A DNA stretch of 31,812 nucleotides from Sphingomonadales bacterium UBA658 (GTDB lineage: Bacteria > Pseudomonadota > Alphaproteobacteria > Sphingomonadales > Sphingomonadaceae). Below are positions 8,719 to 17,150 of the stretch, piece by piece. The notes beneath the pieces are model-generated. The model ran no database searches and was not told the origin of the DNA. It worked only from the letters and a program-made list of their open reading frames with translations. Position numbers and translations under genes: made by a program. The first letter of the stretch is position 1; every line of letters starts with the position of its first letter. The DNA lies in assembly GCA_002299195.1 (NCBI GenBank), contig DBOA01000013.1, positions 1-31,812 of the forward strand. Reading direction: 5' to 3'.

Positions 8719-9714
8719 ATGGCGCAAGTTAGTATTACCACTGGTTTGCATTTTGACTGTTCGGACGGAATTTCGATTCTAGAATCTGCAGCAAAAGCGG
8801 AAATCGCACTTCCATACAGTTGCAAAACTGGTCGTTGTAGCTCTTGCAAATGCAAAGTCTTAAGTGGACAAAGTCGGCCGTTAGTTGACGAACTCGGTTT
8901 GACAACTGAAGAAAAAGAAGATGGTTGGATACTAAGCTGCGCTCGAACAGCTGTGTCGGATCTGTTAATTGAGGTGGAAGATATAAGTGCATTTGTCATT
9001 CCAACGGTTAAAACACTTCCAGCCCGAATAAGCAGCCTCAAAAAATTAGCGCCAGATGTTTTGCGCGTGCTCTTAAGGGTGCCCCCTAATAATATTGTGA
9101 ACTATTTACCCGGCCAGTACGTTAACGTGATCGGTGTGGGCGGCGTTCGGCGAAGCTACTCTATAGCTAACGCTCCATCGGCAGACGGCCAGCTTGAGTT
9201 GCATATCCGTGCCGTAGCTGGAGGAGTAATGAGTGACTACTGGTTCAACGGAGCTAAGACAGATGATCTAGTGCGCATCAATGGACCGCTGGGTTCATTT
9301 TTTTTGCGCGAAACGGCTGGTTTAGATTTAGTGTTTCTTGCCACGGGCACTGGCATAGCGCCGATCAAGGCAATGATCGAAGCGATGCCACAGCTAGCTG
9401 CGAGCAAGCCACCTCGTTCAGTAACTGTCGTGTGGGGCGGGCGGGTTCAGGATGACATGTACTTAGATGTTGCTGCCATGCCGGGAAATCACGTTTTTAT
9501 TCCGGTTTTGTCTCGCGCGAGCCCTAATTGGTCAGGGGGGCGCGGTTATGTACAACAAGCATTGCTAGAGGTTTTGCCGGATTTAAGTAAGGCGGCTGTA
9601 TACGCCTGTGGCTCTGACGCAATGATACATAGCGCTCGGCTTGCAATGTTTGAGGCTGGCTTACCTGCCAATCGATTTTATTCTGACGCTTTTGTAAGCT
9701 CGGCAGCCAATTAG
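8719..9714 (+). CDS. rfbI: CDP-6-deoxy-delta-3,4-glucoseen reductase (E3), ferredoxin-NAD(P)H reductase type
   Basis: Iron-sulfur flavoprotein that passes electrons from NADH through FAD and a [2Fe-2S] cluster to RfbH during C3 deoxygenation of CDP-4-keto-6-deoxyglucose. The N-terminal plant-type ferredoxin domain carries Cys35, Cys40, Cys43 and Cys74 (CX4CX2CX30C). The FAD domain has RRSYSIANAP and the NAD domain LATGTGIAPIKAM. The 331-aa length fits the DdhD/AscD family. Codon use is AT-rich compared with recJ. The ribosome binding site is weak. It is followed by rfbF/rfbG remnants and then rfbH, its functional partner. A generic phenol hydroxylase or CDP-sugar reductase would look similar, but the context decides. 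Confidence 0.88.
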   Translation: MAQVSITTGLHFDCSDGISILESAAKAEIALPYSCKTGRCSSCKCKVLSGQSRPLVDELGLTTEEKEDGWILSCARTAVSDLLIEVEDISAFVIPTVKTLPARISSLKKLAPDVLRVLLRVPPNNIVNYLPGQYVNVIGVGGVRRSYSIANAPSADGQLELHIRAVAGGVMSDYWFNGAKTDDLVRINGPLGSFFLRETAGLDLVFLATGTGIAPIKAMIEAMPQLAASKPPRSVTVVWGGRVQDDMYLDVAAMPGNHVFIPVLSRASPNWSGGRGYVQQALLEVLPDLSKAAVYACGSDAMIHSARLAMFEAGLPANRFYSDAFVSSAAN

Positions 9715-9731
9715 ACGATTGAGAGGATTTT

Positions 9732-9811
9732 ATGAAAGCAGTCATACTATAGGTGGGTTATGGCACTCTTAAGCGAAGAGATTGCCATTGCAAACTCCTC
9801 TTATGCTCGTT
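9732..9811 (+). pseudogene. rfbF: remnant of rfbF (glucose-1-phosphate cytidylyltransferase), N-terminal stub
   Basis: Starting at the ATG at 9732, with a good site GAGAGGATTTT before it, the sequence reads MKAVIL, TAG, VGYGT, then after a 2-base loss in an Arg codon LSEE. The intact RfbF of this window begins MKAVILAGGLGTRLGEET, so the remnant matches in order and spacing with an in-frame stop and a frameshift. Similarity fades beyond about 9785. It lies just after rfbI, where rfbF stands in the classical rfbI-F-G-H order. It cannot make a working enzyme. Confidence 0.75.
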
Positions 9812-9821
9812 AACGGATCGC

Positions 9822-9897
9822 GCGAAGAATGGATGCAAGGCTCTGACATACTAGCCTTTTGGTAAAACAAATCACTTGATACAGGAACCAATTATGA
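9822..9897 (+). pseudogene. rfbG: remnant of rfbG (CDP-glucose 4,6-dehydratase), C-terminal stub
   Basis: The frame from 9824 reads EEWMQGSDILAF. After a one-base shift at 9859 it reads LVKQIT, TGA, YRNQL and a stop at 9895-9897. The intact RfbG of this window ends with DPIEICSKQLNLYRRQL plus a short tail. The remnant aligns residue for residue in spacing (D, four residues, two residues, KQ, two, one, YR, one, QL). It abuts rfbH, and its last codons supply the rfbH ribosome binding site (AGGA). Together with the rfbF stub it marks an internal deletion. Confidence 0.7.
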
Positions 9898-11246
9898 ACC
9901 TCGAAACCACTTCCTTAGAACCACAAACTGACATGCTTCGCAGTCAGATAAAGGATCTAGTGCAACAATACGCAGATATTGTCTACGCCCCCAACGCCTT
10001 CGTCCCGGGCGAAACGGCTGTGCCGGTATCTGGCAAGGTTGTTGGCGCAAAAGAGCTGCAGCTTATGGTTGATGCGTCCCTCGATGGCTGGTTGACGACT
10101 GGACGGTTCAATAAAATGTTCGAAGAACGGATGGCCAAGTTTTTAGGCGTCAAATACCTGATGACGGTCAACTCCGGCTCATCCGCTAATTTGGTTGCTT
10201 TCTCAACTCTTACCAGTTCTAAACTGGGTGATCGCGCAATCAAGCCTGGCGATGAAGTCATTGGCGTCGCCGCGGGCTTTCCGACCACAGTTAATCCCAT
10301 CCTACAGTTTGGAGCCGTCCCAGTATTTGTCGATGTGGAGTTATCTACCCATAATATCGACGCCAGCAAAATTGAAGCGGCAATAAGCCCCAAAACGAAG
10401 GCCATCATGTTGGCACATAGTCTCGGAAACCCCTTCAACGTTGAAGCAGTAACCGCTCTGTGTAAAAAGTATAATTTGTGGTTGATTGAAGACACCTGCG
10501 ACGCCTTGGGTGCGACCTATGGCGGTCAAATGGTCGGAACATTTGGTGACATCGGGACCCTTAGCTTTTATCCTGCACATCACATCACCATGGGTGAAGG
10601 CGGCGCGGTATTTACAAATAGCGCCGAGCTTAAAATGATTGCTGAGTCTTTCCGGGACTGGGGACGCGACTGTTATTGCCCCACGGGTAAAGACAATACC
10701 TGCGATAAGCGGTTCTGCTGGACTAAGAAGGATATTGGTGGTGATTTGCCGGACGGCTACGATCACAAATACACATATAGCCATTTGGGGTACAATCTTA
10801 AGATCACAGATATGCAAGCGGCCTGCGCTCTTGCACAAATGGACCGGTTAGAGGAGTTTATAGCCAAGCGGCGTGCTAACTACTCTTATCTGAGAAACCG
10901 CCTACTTAGTTGTATCGAATTTTTGCATCTCCCTGAAGCCACGCCTAACTCAGAGCCCTCTTGGTTCGGCTTCCCGTTGGTGGTAAAAGAAAATAGCGGC
11001 GTTCAACGCTCTGACCTTATTAACTTTTTGGATCAAAACAAAATTGGCACGCGCCTTTTGTTTGCGGGTAATTTAACCAAGCAGCCTTATATGGCTGGGC
11101 GTAATTTTCGGGTGAGCGGTGATTTAACAAACACCGATATTGTAATGAACCAGACGTTCTGGGTAGGCACTTATCCGGGGTTAAATGAAGAGCATCTGGA
11201 CTATATTGCCTGTAAACTAGAAGAGTTCTTTGGTGTGAATTTTTGA
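9894..11246 (+). CDS. rfbH: CDP-4-keto-6-deoxy-D-glucose 3-dehydrase (E1)
   Basis: PMP- and [2Fe-2S]-dependent dehydrase that removes the C3 hydroxyl of CDP-4-keto-6-deoxyglucose together with the reductase RfbI. It has the aminotransferase fold of the DegT/DnrJ/EryC1 family. In the position of the PLP lysine it has histidine (SFYPAHHITMGEGGA), the hallmark of the RfbH/DdhC/ColD-like dehydrases that use PMP without a lysine. A cysteine cluster for the iron-sulfur centre follows (DCYCPTG, NTCDKRFC). The length is 450 aa against about 437 in Salmonella. I use ATG 9894, which has AGGAACCAATT before it; an in-frame TTG at 9876 lies inside the rfbG remnant. Confidence 0.92.
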   Translation: MNLETTSLEPQTDMLRSQIKDLVQQYADIVYAPNAFVPGETAVPVSGKVVGAKELQLMVDASLDGWLTTGRFNKMFEERMAKFLGVKYLMTVNSGSSANLVAFSTLTSSKLGDRAIKPGDEVIGVAAGFPTTVNPILQFGAVPVFVDVELSTHNIDASKIEAAISPKTKAIMLAHSLGNPFNVEAVTALCKKYNLWLIEDTCDALGATYGGQMVGTFGDIGTLSFYPAHHITMGEGGAVFTNSAELKMIAESFRDWGRDCYCPTGKDNTCDKRFCWTKKDIGGDLPDGYDHKYTYSHLGYNLKITDMQAACALAQMDRLEEFIAKRRANYSYLRNRLLSCIEFLHLPEATPNSEPSWFGFPLVVKENSGVQRSDLINFLDQNKIGTRLLFAGNLTKQPYMAGRNFRVSGDLTNTDIVMNQTFWVGTYPGLNEEHLDYIACKLEEFFGVNF

Positions 11247-11344
11247 GACATCGCTGAATAGCCCTCTAGCCCGCCCTGCCGGCTCGTGCTCTCAATCGCA
11301 TTATAGACTAAGTTAGTCAGCAATGGGATTGTTTGCACAGCCGG

Positions 11345-11458
11345 CGTGTTCTTTTGGCGGGAGGCGCCGGATTTATCGGCAAAAGAATTACCTGCAACAT
11401 GCGCACTGTCGTGGGCGCCAAATATCATACAGTTACAATTAGAGGCTCATATTGTTGA
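11345..11458 (+). pseudogene. N-terminal remnant of an NAD-dependent epimerase/dehydratase (SDR)
   Basis: About 100 bases after rfbH one frame reads RVLLAGGAGFIGKRIT, a textbook first strand and glycine-rich loop (GGAGFIG) of extended SDR sugar enzymes. It continues through a segment ending YHTVTI, which looks like the second strand, and then stops with TGA at 11456-11458. There is no ATG in frame directly before it and no continuation after it. In dideoxyhexose operons the gene after rfbH is often a 4-reductase or epimerase (abequose, paratose or similar synthase), so this is probably what is left of one. The rest of the 306-base gap between rfbH and the next gene holds nothing I recognise. 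Confidence 0.65.
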
Positions 11459-11552
11459 CCATGTCGGCTGGTGAGCAGTTAATTGTCGCGGCAGCATGAT
11501 GGCATATCACTACACAGCACATTGATTGGACCAAGGCCGCGCGGCGGCGCGC

Positions 11553-13223
11553 TTACTCGTCGGCGGGAAAGCGCAGGATCACCACCGGCCAGCCACCGGC
11601 CACTCCGCGCTCGGGATAGAATTCGGCGACCTTCTCACCGCGCGCAATGAGATCGCGATATTGCGACCATTCGCGGGGGAAGCGCTCCTTTTCGGCGGCA
11701 TAACGTGCGTACTGGCTTAGCACCGCGTAATCAGCGCGGCAGGTATCGATCCTTTCGGCCGCGACTGTCCCGTAATCGAGGTTGGTGCGCCCGCCGCGCG
11801 CGGATGCGATCAGCGAATTGTCGATCCTGCCGTCAAGCAGCCTACGCGCGTCCTGGCAGCCCAACGTGCCCAGCGGAAAGACAAAGTCGAATTTGCTCTC
11901 TACGAGGTCCAAAGCGAAGTGCTCCACGAGGATCGTGCTGCCTGGTGCGGCGTTGGCGCGCAGCCAAGCCGAAGCTAGCAGCCGGGTGTCGTTCATGCGC
12001 TCTCGCCCGTCCGCAAGTGCGGCGAGCAGCAGCGGGACGAGCGTCGCGGCCAGCAGCGCGCCCGCCGCCAGCGGCACGGCAGGAAATTTCAGCCGGGCGA
12101 CGGCCAATGCTGCGATCCGCACCAGCGCAAGCCCGCCGAGCATCGCCAACAAGGGCACCGTTGCGAGGATCCAGCGCTCGAACACGATGTTCTGGCTGCT
12201 GGCGAGCACTAACATTGCGGTTCCTGTTACCAGCGCCACAAAAACGAATTCGCGGCTCCGCACAGCTAACGCGGCGCCGATTGCGGCAAGTGCCAGTCCT
12301 GTGATACCGAGGGCGCGCACGAACGGTCCGCTCATATACCAGAGCGCGTTGTCGATGAGGCCACCTCCGGTCGCACCGAGGTGATAGGGCTGCACCTCTC
12401 CACGGAGATTGGCGACAACCGTGTTCCACTCGATGATCAGGAAGGGCGAGATCAAGACCATTGCCGCCAGCGTCCCTCCGGCAGCGGCAGCGAGCAACAC
12501 GAAGGTGCGCCGCCCGCTCTCCAGCCCGTCGCGCCAGCGCAGCACCACCGCGCCGGCGAGCGACAGGAATGCGACTGCGAAGGGCCATTTGGTGGTTATC
12601 GCCAACGCCACGCAGAAGCCCGTTGCGACAAGCGCACGAACGCTGCCGTGACGCGCATAAGCAAGCGCGCCAAGCATCGCCGCTAGCATGAACACGGTCG
12701 CCATCATGTCCGATCGGACCAGCTGCGAATAGGTGATGTGCACCGGGCTCACTGCGAGGATCGCCGCCGTCACCAACCCCGTGGGGCGGTCAAACAGGCG
12801 GGTCGCGAGGCGATAGGCGAGCGCGATCCCAGCGACCGCGATCAGCACGATAGCAATGCGGTGCGGCAGCACAAGGATGCTCGGATCGGCATAGATCGAC
12901 GAGGCAAAACTCTCGATGCTTGTGAAGCGCCCGGTCGCAAGGCCCAGCCCCAGCACCGCGGCATCGATTAGCGCGAGCATGTACATGGTGGTGGTGGCCG
13001 GATGGCCGAACCACTCAGGGTTGAGCCCCCCGCCATCTATCATCCGGTAGGCGCCCAGCTCAAACATCAGCTCATCTGGATCGGTCAGCGCCGGCAGGCC
13101 GAAGGCAACCGAATAAAGCCGGATCGCTAGCGCCGCCAGCAGGATGATAGCGAGCAGCCAGTCGATGCGCGGCATTTGTGGCGAGAAAAGTCGGGGCCCG
13201 TTTACGGGCAAGCGCAGTCTCAT
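11553..13223 (-). CDS. polytopic membrane glycosyltransferase, GT39/ArnT-like (PMT_2 type)
   Basis: 556-aa integral membrane protein with about ten or more hydrophobic segments and a soluble C-terminal part. After the first helix it has ALTDPDELMFELGAYRM, the acidic first-loop motif of GT-C glycosyltransferases that use lipid-phosphate sugars in the periplasm, and later FGHPATTTMYMLAL. The start ATG at 13223 overlaps the stop of the preceding gene (ATGA); the frame extends to 13256 but inside that gene. It is the last gene of the minus-strand operon. Its base composition is very GC-rich (46 of 60 bases at 12001-12060), unlike its upstream neighbours, which suggests a separate origin. The acceptor is unknown. 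Confidence 0.75.
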   Translation of the reverse strand: MRLRLPVNGPRLFSPQMPRIDWLLAIILLAALAIRLYSVAFGLPALTDPDELMFELGAYRMIDGGGLNPEWFGHPATTTMYMLALIDAAVLGLGLATGRFTSIESFASSIYADPSILVLPHRIAIVLIAVAGIALAYRLATRLFDRPTGLVTAAILAVSPVHITYSQLVRSDMMATVFMLAAMLGALAYARHGSVRALVATGFCVALAITTKWPFAVAFLSLAGAVVLRWRDGLESGRRTFVLLAAAAGGTLAAMVLISPFLIIEWNTVVANLRGEVQPYHLGATGGGLIDNALWYMSGPFVRALGITGLALAAIGAALAVRSREFVFVALVTGTAMLVLASSQNIVFERWILATVPLLAMLGGLALVRIAALAVARLKFPAVPLAAGALLAATLVPLLLAALADGRERMNDTRLLASAWLRANAAPGSTILVEHFALDLVESKFDFVFPLGTLGCQDARRLLDGRIDNSLIASARGGRTNLDYGTVAAERIDTCRADYAVLSQYARYAAEKERFPREWSQYRDLIARGEKVAEFYPERGVAGGWPVVILRFPADE

Positions 13224-14635
13224 TCGCCGACCTGCCGCTCCGGCCGTGCGACCCAAGGTAATAAAGGCGCGTCACGCCGCATCCGCCAGCGGTCGGCCCA
13301 GCCTTGCCGCCATAGGTCTGAGAGGACCTCAGCAATTGTTAGTATAGCCAGAGAAACGGGGATCGATAGGCTCAAAAATGGTCGCAAAAACGGGCCGAGT
13401 TGAACGTAGTATTCGACAATTACCGGCCGCTGTAGCCAGAAGCTATCCTTTACCAATGGCGGCAACACGTCGATATTAATGTCGAGCGGAATACACAACA
13501 AGTAAGCTGTCAGGATTGCATATCGCCGAAGGAAGCCTCGTGCAGGCTCCATAAAAACGAAGATAAATACCAAAATGTTGGTGTAGGCACTTACTTCAGT
13601 CGATAGCAGTGCAATGCCTATACTGATTGCGACCATGCGCGTACGTGGAATAACTTCTGGGCGCATAAAACAGAATACTGCCGAAACCATTATAATCGCT
13701 TGCGCAGATATCATAATGATCGGCACAATTGACCGGATTAGATCAACGTTTTCTGATCCGATGAACAATAGAGCTGGAAACACTTCAGAATCCGTCAGCG
13801 CAATAAGCGGCTGCAGGGAAGATGCCATCCACAGGTCAAGCGGGTTGTTGATAGTTAGGCCGTCGGCATAGTCGGTAATGTTACGGTAAATTTGAAGCGG
13901 GCTTCCTTCTCCAAAAATAGCGTAAGATATAAGATAAACAAGGATAGTCGCAATCAACGCGCCCTCGAACCAACGCCAACGACGATGAAGCAATTGCGCC
14001 ATCAAAACACCGACAAGGTAGACCTTCATGTTGATTGCCAAGCCAACGAAAATCCACCTTACCCGCGCCGATCGGATAAGCGGTCCAAAAGCCAGTATTA
14101 CGAAAATGTAGGCGAGAAGGATGACATTACCGCGATCTAGCCCCCACAACATCGGTAGACCCATGCTAAGAGCAATAGATCTGGGGAGAGCCGTTCGACG
14201 ATCGATCCGATAAAGCGTCCAAGCGGTAAGTATAATGCAGGAAACATAAACCACATGCAGCGAGAAAATTCCTAAGAGATCGCAATCGCGTGACCAGACG
14301 CCATTGGCACTTTGATAGCACGCGCCATTGGTTATGTAGCGCAGGATAACATAGGTCAGCGGCGGATAGATAGTCCGGTAGGTGTCGTAAGTACCCTGCA
14401 TATGCGACCAGTAGGCGGGGTTAAACCAATCCATCCAAGTGTCGCCAATGTCGTAAAAAAATGGCTGAGGGAAATACCCATAGGTCAGCATAAACCAGAA
14501 TGAATAGGCGAGCGCGCCAACTATGGTCGCGGCCAGCAGGTATTCAATTACCAACATTGTATCAAAGCGCCGCACCGCTCGCCCACTCTCATTGGCATCA
14601 ATTGCCTCAGGCAGACCTGTCTCTCCCCTTATCAT
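13220..14635 (-). CDS. polytopic membrane protein, GT87 (DUF2029)-like glycosyltransferase
   Basis: 471-aa membrane protein with about ten hydrophobic segments. The first long periplasmic loop contains DIGDTWMDWFNPAYW and then YRTIYPPLTYVI, the acidic motif plus YPP motif seen in GT87/DUF2029 polyprenol-phosphate-dependent glycosyltransferases. It probably transfers a sugar from undecaprenyl phosphate to a glycan in the periplasm. The ATG at 14635 overlaps the GtrA stop by 4 bases (ATGA) and the frame's longer extension is unlikely. Base composition is AT-richer than the gene that follows. It could be the GtrC-like member of a Gtr system. Confidence 0.65.
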   Translation of the reverse strand: MIRGETGLPEAIDANESGRAVRRFDTMLVIEYLLAATIVGALAYSFWFMLTYGYFPQPFFYDIGDTWMDWFNPAYWSHMQGTYDTYRTIYPPLTYVILRYITNGACYQSANGVWSRDCDLLGIFSLHVVYVSCIILTAWTLYRIDRRTALPRSIALSMGLPMLWGLDRGNVILLAYIFVILAFGPLIRSARVRWIFVGLAINMKVYLVGVLMAQLLHRRWRWFEGALIATILVYLISYAIFGEGSPLQIYRNITDYADGLTINNPLDLWMASSLQPLIALTDSEVFPALLFIGSENVDLIRSIVPIIMISAQAIIMVSAVFCFMRPEVIPRTRMVAISIGIALLSTEVSAYTNILVFIFVFMEPARGFLRRYAILTAYLLCIPLDINIDVLPPLVKDSFWLQRPVIVEYYVQLGPFLRPFLSLSIPVSLAILTIAEVLSDLWRQGWADRWRMRRDAPLLPWVARPERQVGE

Positions 14636-15045
14636 GCAGAACGGAACACGAAGCGCTTGAGGATCAGGAAGTTGATAGCCGAGACAACCACAATTGATAA
14701 TAGCCCAGCTAGATAAGGCGAGACAATCGCCTGCGACAGCGCCCACAAAACCGCAAGGCTGAGAAGATAATTCCCCGCATAGGACGCAACGAAGCGCATC
14801 GGCGATCCGGCCTCACCTGCAAAGGCATAGCGGCTGAAGGTGAAATAGTTAAAAAGCGTTCCCGCCGTGTGGCTGATGAGCTGGGCGATGAACATGTCCA
14901 GTCCCAACCACAGCAGCGCAGCGTAGCAGCCATAGCCAAACAGCGTGTTGACCACGCCGGCCTGATAATAGCGCAGCAGCTGCCGCCAGTCGAACTGCAT
15001 ATGTGCCCGACCGCGCGGCGGTTCTTCTGACGGCGCCTCAGACAT
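14632..15045 (-). CDS. GtrA-family membrane protein (putative polyprenyl-phosphate-sugar flippase)
   Basis: 137-aa protein with four hydrophobic segments typical of the GtrA/DPMS flippase family (YYQAGVVNTLFGYGCYAALLW, FNYFTFSRYAF, FLILKRFVF). It probably moves the lipid-linked sugar made by the adjacent GtrB-like enzyme across the inner membrane. The ATG at 15045 lies two bases below the stop of the GtrB-like gene and has GAGGG just before it. A TTG 51 bases upstream is less likely. Confidence 0.82.
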   Translation of the reverse strand: MSEAPSEEPPRGRAHMQFDWRQLLRYYQAGVVNTLFGYGCYAALLWLGLDMFIAQLISHTAGTLFNYFTFSRYAFAGEAGSPMRFVASYAGNYLLSLAVLWALSQAIVSPYLAGLLSIVVVSAINFLILKRFVFRSA

Positions 15046-15046
15046 A

Positions 15047-16018
15047 TCAGCCCTCGCCGTTATAATCGGACGGGAAATTAATCCGTTCGCGTTCAAGCAC
15101 CAGCGGCTGGTTCCGCGTCCGCTCGGAGATCAGTCCGATCTGCACGCCGAGTAGGCCAAAGAATAAGAACATCAACGTCATTTGCCCCTCGAGGAGGGCG
15201 GCAAACAGCCAGAACTGCCAGGAACCGTCCCACATCGGCGACAGCACCGCGCCAGCGAGGCAGACCAGCGTTATGAGGCCGAATAAAAATGCAGCATAGA
15301 GCGGCGCGCGCAGCAAGCCCCTCGATGATCCGGCGAGCCCGTTGAGCGCGAAGTCCAGCAACGTGAAGAAATTATTTTTAGAGCGCCCGCCTGCGCGTGG
15401 CGGACGGTCGAAGGGAATCGTTTCGATCTTGTAACCCGTTTCCACCAGCATCCCGCGCACGAAGGGTTCAGGCTCGTTGAGCTGTTTCAGGGCATTGACG
15501 ACCTTGCGGTCGTAGATGCCGAACCCCGTAGCGTTTGGAATCACCGGATAATCGCCGAAACGACGCTGAAGGCTGTAGGACAGGTTGCGGAAGAATTTTA
15601 ACAGCACCGAATTCTGTTCGACCTTGCGCACGCCCAGCACAATGGGTGTGCCCGCGCGCCAGCGGCGCACAAATTCGGGAAGCAGCGCTGGTGCGTCCTG
15701 AAAGTCAGCACACATAGAAATAACGCCGCTCCCCTGCGCTGCGTAGATCGCATGGGTCGGTGAGCGCATCTGGCCAAAGTTGCGGGTGTTTACGATCAAC
15801 TTGATACGCGGATCGCGGGCGCACATCTGTGTGACAATCTCAACTGTGCGATCATTGGACTCATTGTCGATAAAGATGATGTCAAAACGAGCCGCTACGC
15901 TTTCCATCTCGGCAATTACGGCTGCGGCGATAGCCTCGACATTCTGTTCCTCGTTGCGGCAGGCGATGCACACCGTCACTTCGGGGGCAGACACCAATTC
16001 CCGATCATTATGACTCAT
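15047..16018 (-). CDS. GtrB-like polyprenyl-phosphate glycosyltransferase (GT2)
   Basis: 323-aa GT2 enzyme. The cytosolic GT-A domain starts VTVCIACRNEEQNVEAI, has FIDNESNDRT and the SMCADFQDAP motif, and is followed by two C-terminal membrane helices (about 235-290), as in GtrB and dolichol-phosphate mannose synthase. The first acidic residue of the usual DADLQD is Cys here; other members of this branch also carry a non-acidic residue there, as I recall (SDFQD form), so the enzyme is probably active. It would load a sugar onto undecaprenyl phosphate. It overlaps the Wzz-like gene by 11 bases and is followed directly by GtrA. Confidence 0.85.
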   Translation of the reverse strand: MSHNDRELVSAPEVTVCIACRNEEQNVEAIAAAVIAEMESVAARFDIIFIDNESNDRTVEIVTQMCARDPRIKLIVNTRNFGQMRSPTHAIYAAQGSGVISMCADFQDAPALLPEFVRRWRAGTPIVLGVRKVEQNSVLLKFFRNLSYSLQRRFGDYPVIPNATGFGIYDRKVVNALKQLNEPEPFVRGMLVETGYKIETIPFDRPPRAGGRSKNNFFTLLDFALNGLAGSSRGLLRAPLYAAFLFGLITLVCLAGAVLSPMWDGSWQFWLFAALLEGQMTLMFLFFGLLGVQIGLISERTRNQPLVLERERINFPSDYNGEG

Positions 16019-17150
16019 TCTGCTCCCCCAGTCTGTTTACACCATATTGCGGCGTCCGCTGGGAACCGAACGGGGCACCCAATGGCGGGCGCAGGCGGTA
16101 GAATTCGATGGCCATCCACAGCAGAAATAAAGCTGCCGCAGCCGCCAACAATGACGAACGATATTGCCGCTCGGTCGAAATATATGGCTGTTCAAGCAGG
16201 CGAATATTGGCTTTTGAGGTTAGGTCCTCGACAGTAGTGCCCTCAAGATAACGGACATAATTGGTATATAGGGATCGGGCGACTTTTAATTCGCGTTCGA
16301 GTTCATATGCTTTCGTAGAAGCATCCACGACCTCGCCCACCGTTCCCGCGCCCACACCTGGACGCTTATCAAGCGCCTCGTTCAGTTGTTGTGTCAGCGC
16401 ATCGCGCTCGGCCTGAAGCTGCACTATAACAATGTTCTCTGGGGTAAAGAGCCTACTGGCGGCCACTATACGCTGATCAACACTTTCAATTGAAGACCGC
16501 AACCCTGGAATTCGCCCACTGATTGTTCCAATAGATGCGCCTGGGTCAGCATAGCCGTTCTGCAGCCGGAAAGCATCGAATTCACTCTGGGCCTTGGAAA
16601 GACGAAGACCAGATTCCGCAACGAGCTTTTCTAAAAGCTCCTTTTTATACTTCGTCTGGCGCTGCACAATTTTTGCCAACTCATCACGAGTGGCATCGGT
16701 AAAGGCTGCAACGATGTCCTGAGCAATTTTTTTGTCAGTATCGTCCATCTGGATCAATATGATTCCGCCCCGCAGAGAACGAATTTCAACGTTATTTTCG
16801 AGCCATCGATGTAGTTCGATTCTAGACATATCAAGCCGCGACTCAAGCGACAAATCGCGGATAACCCTATCGCGTGTATAGATACTGTTCCCAATTCGCA
16901 GCGCGACTTCCACATCGGCTTGCTTCCCAAACACCGAATTCAGGGCACCAAACTGCTCAAGTGTATTGGACAGGCCAAGCGAACCGGGATCGGTCGGTGT
17001 CAGCGATGCCTCCACACGAAATTTCTCAGGGAAGGCTGCGAAGCCGACTAGAGCAGCTATGGGAAGGCTAAAAAGTAGGGCGCGTTTCCACAGGCGATCG
17101 AGAGGCTTCAGTCCGGCAAAGCTACCAATGAGTGAGTGGCGCGGTGTCAT
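16008..17150 (-). CDS. Wzz/KpsE-like polysaccharide chain-length or export protein
   Basis: 380-aa inner-membrane protein with an N-terminal helix (RALLFSLPIAALVGFAAF), a long periplasmic region rich in coiled-coil heptads (about 160-290) and a C-terminal helix (SLLAAAAALFLLWMAI). This is the layout of polysaccharide co-polymerases (Wzz/KpsE). It lacks a C-terminal kinase domain. It overlaps the exporter gene by 4 bases (ATGA), so the outer- and inner-membrane export parts are translationally coupled. Confidence 0.82.
   Translation of the reverse strand: MTPRHSLIGSFAGLKPLDRLWKRALLFSLPIAALVGFAAFPEKFRVEASLTPTDPGSLGLSNTLEQFGALNSVFGKQADVEVALRIGNSIYTRDRVIRDLSLESRLDMSRIELHRWLENNVEIRSLRGGIILIQMDDTDKKIAQDIVAAFTDATRDELAKIVQRQTKYKKELLEKLVAESGLRLSKAQSEFDAFRLQNGYADPGASIGTISGRIPGLRSSIESVDQRIVAASRLFTPENIVIVQLQAERDALTQQLNEALDKRPGVGAGTVGEVVDASTKAYELERELKVARSLYTNYVRYLEGTTVEDLTSKANIRLLEQPYISTERQYRSSLLAAAAALFLLWMAIEFYRLRPPLGAPFGSQRTPQYGVNRLGEQNES

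Noticed and set aside
11534..11545. GC-rich palindrome GCCGCGCGGC after rfbH as a terminator
   Set aside because: It is a short self-complementary stretch without loop or T tract on either strand, and such strings are expected in GC-rich DNA.
12381..12700. Several open frames opposite the GC-rich glycosyltransferase gene
   Set aside because: They are arginine/alanine-rich shadow frames without ribosome sites; the membrane protein on the minus strand explains the DNA.
15700..15725. Cys in place of the first Asp of the GtrB-like acidic motif as a sign of an inactive enzyme
   Set aside because: A branch of these GT2 enzymes has a non-acidic residue at this place, and the rest of the catalytic region is intact.
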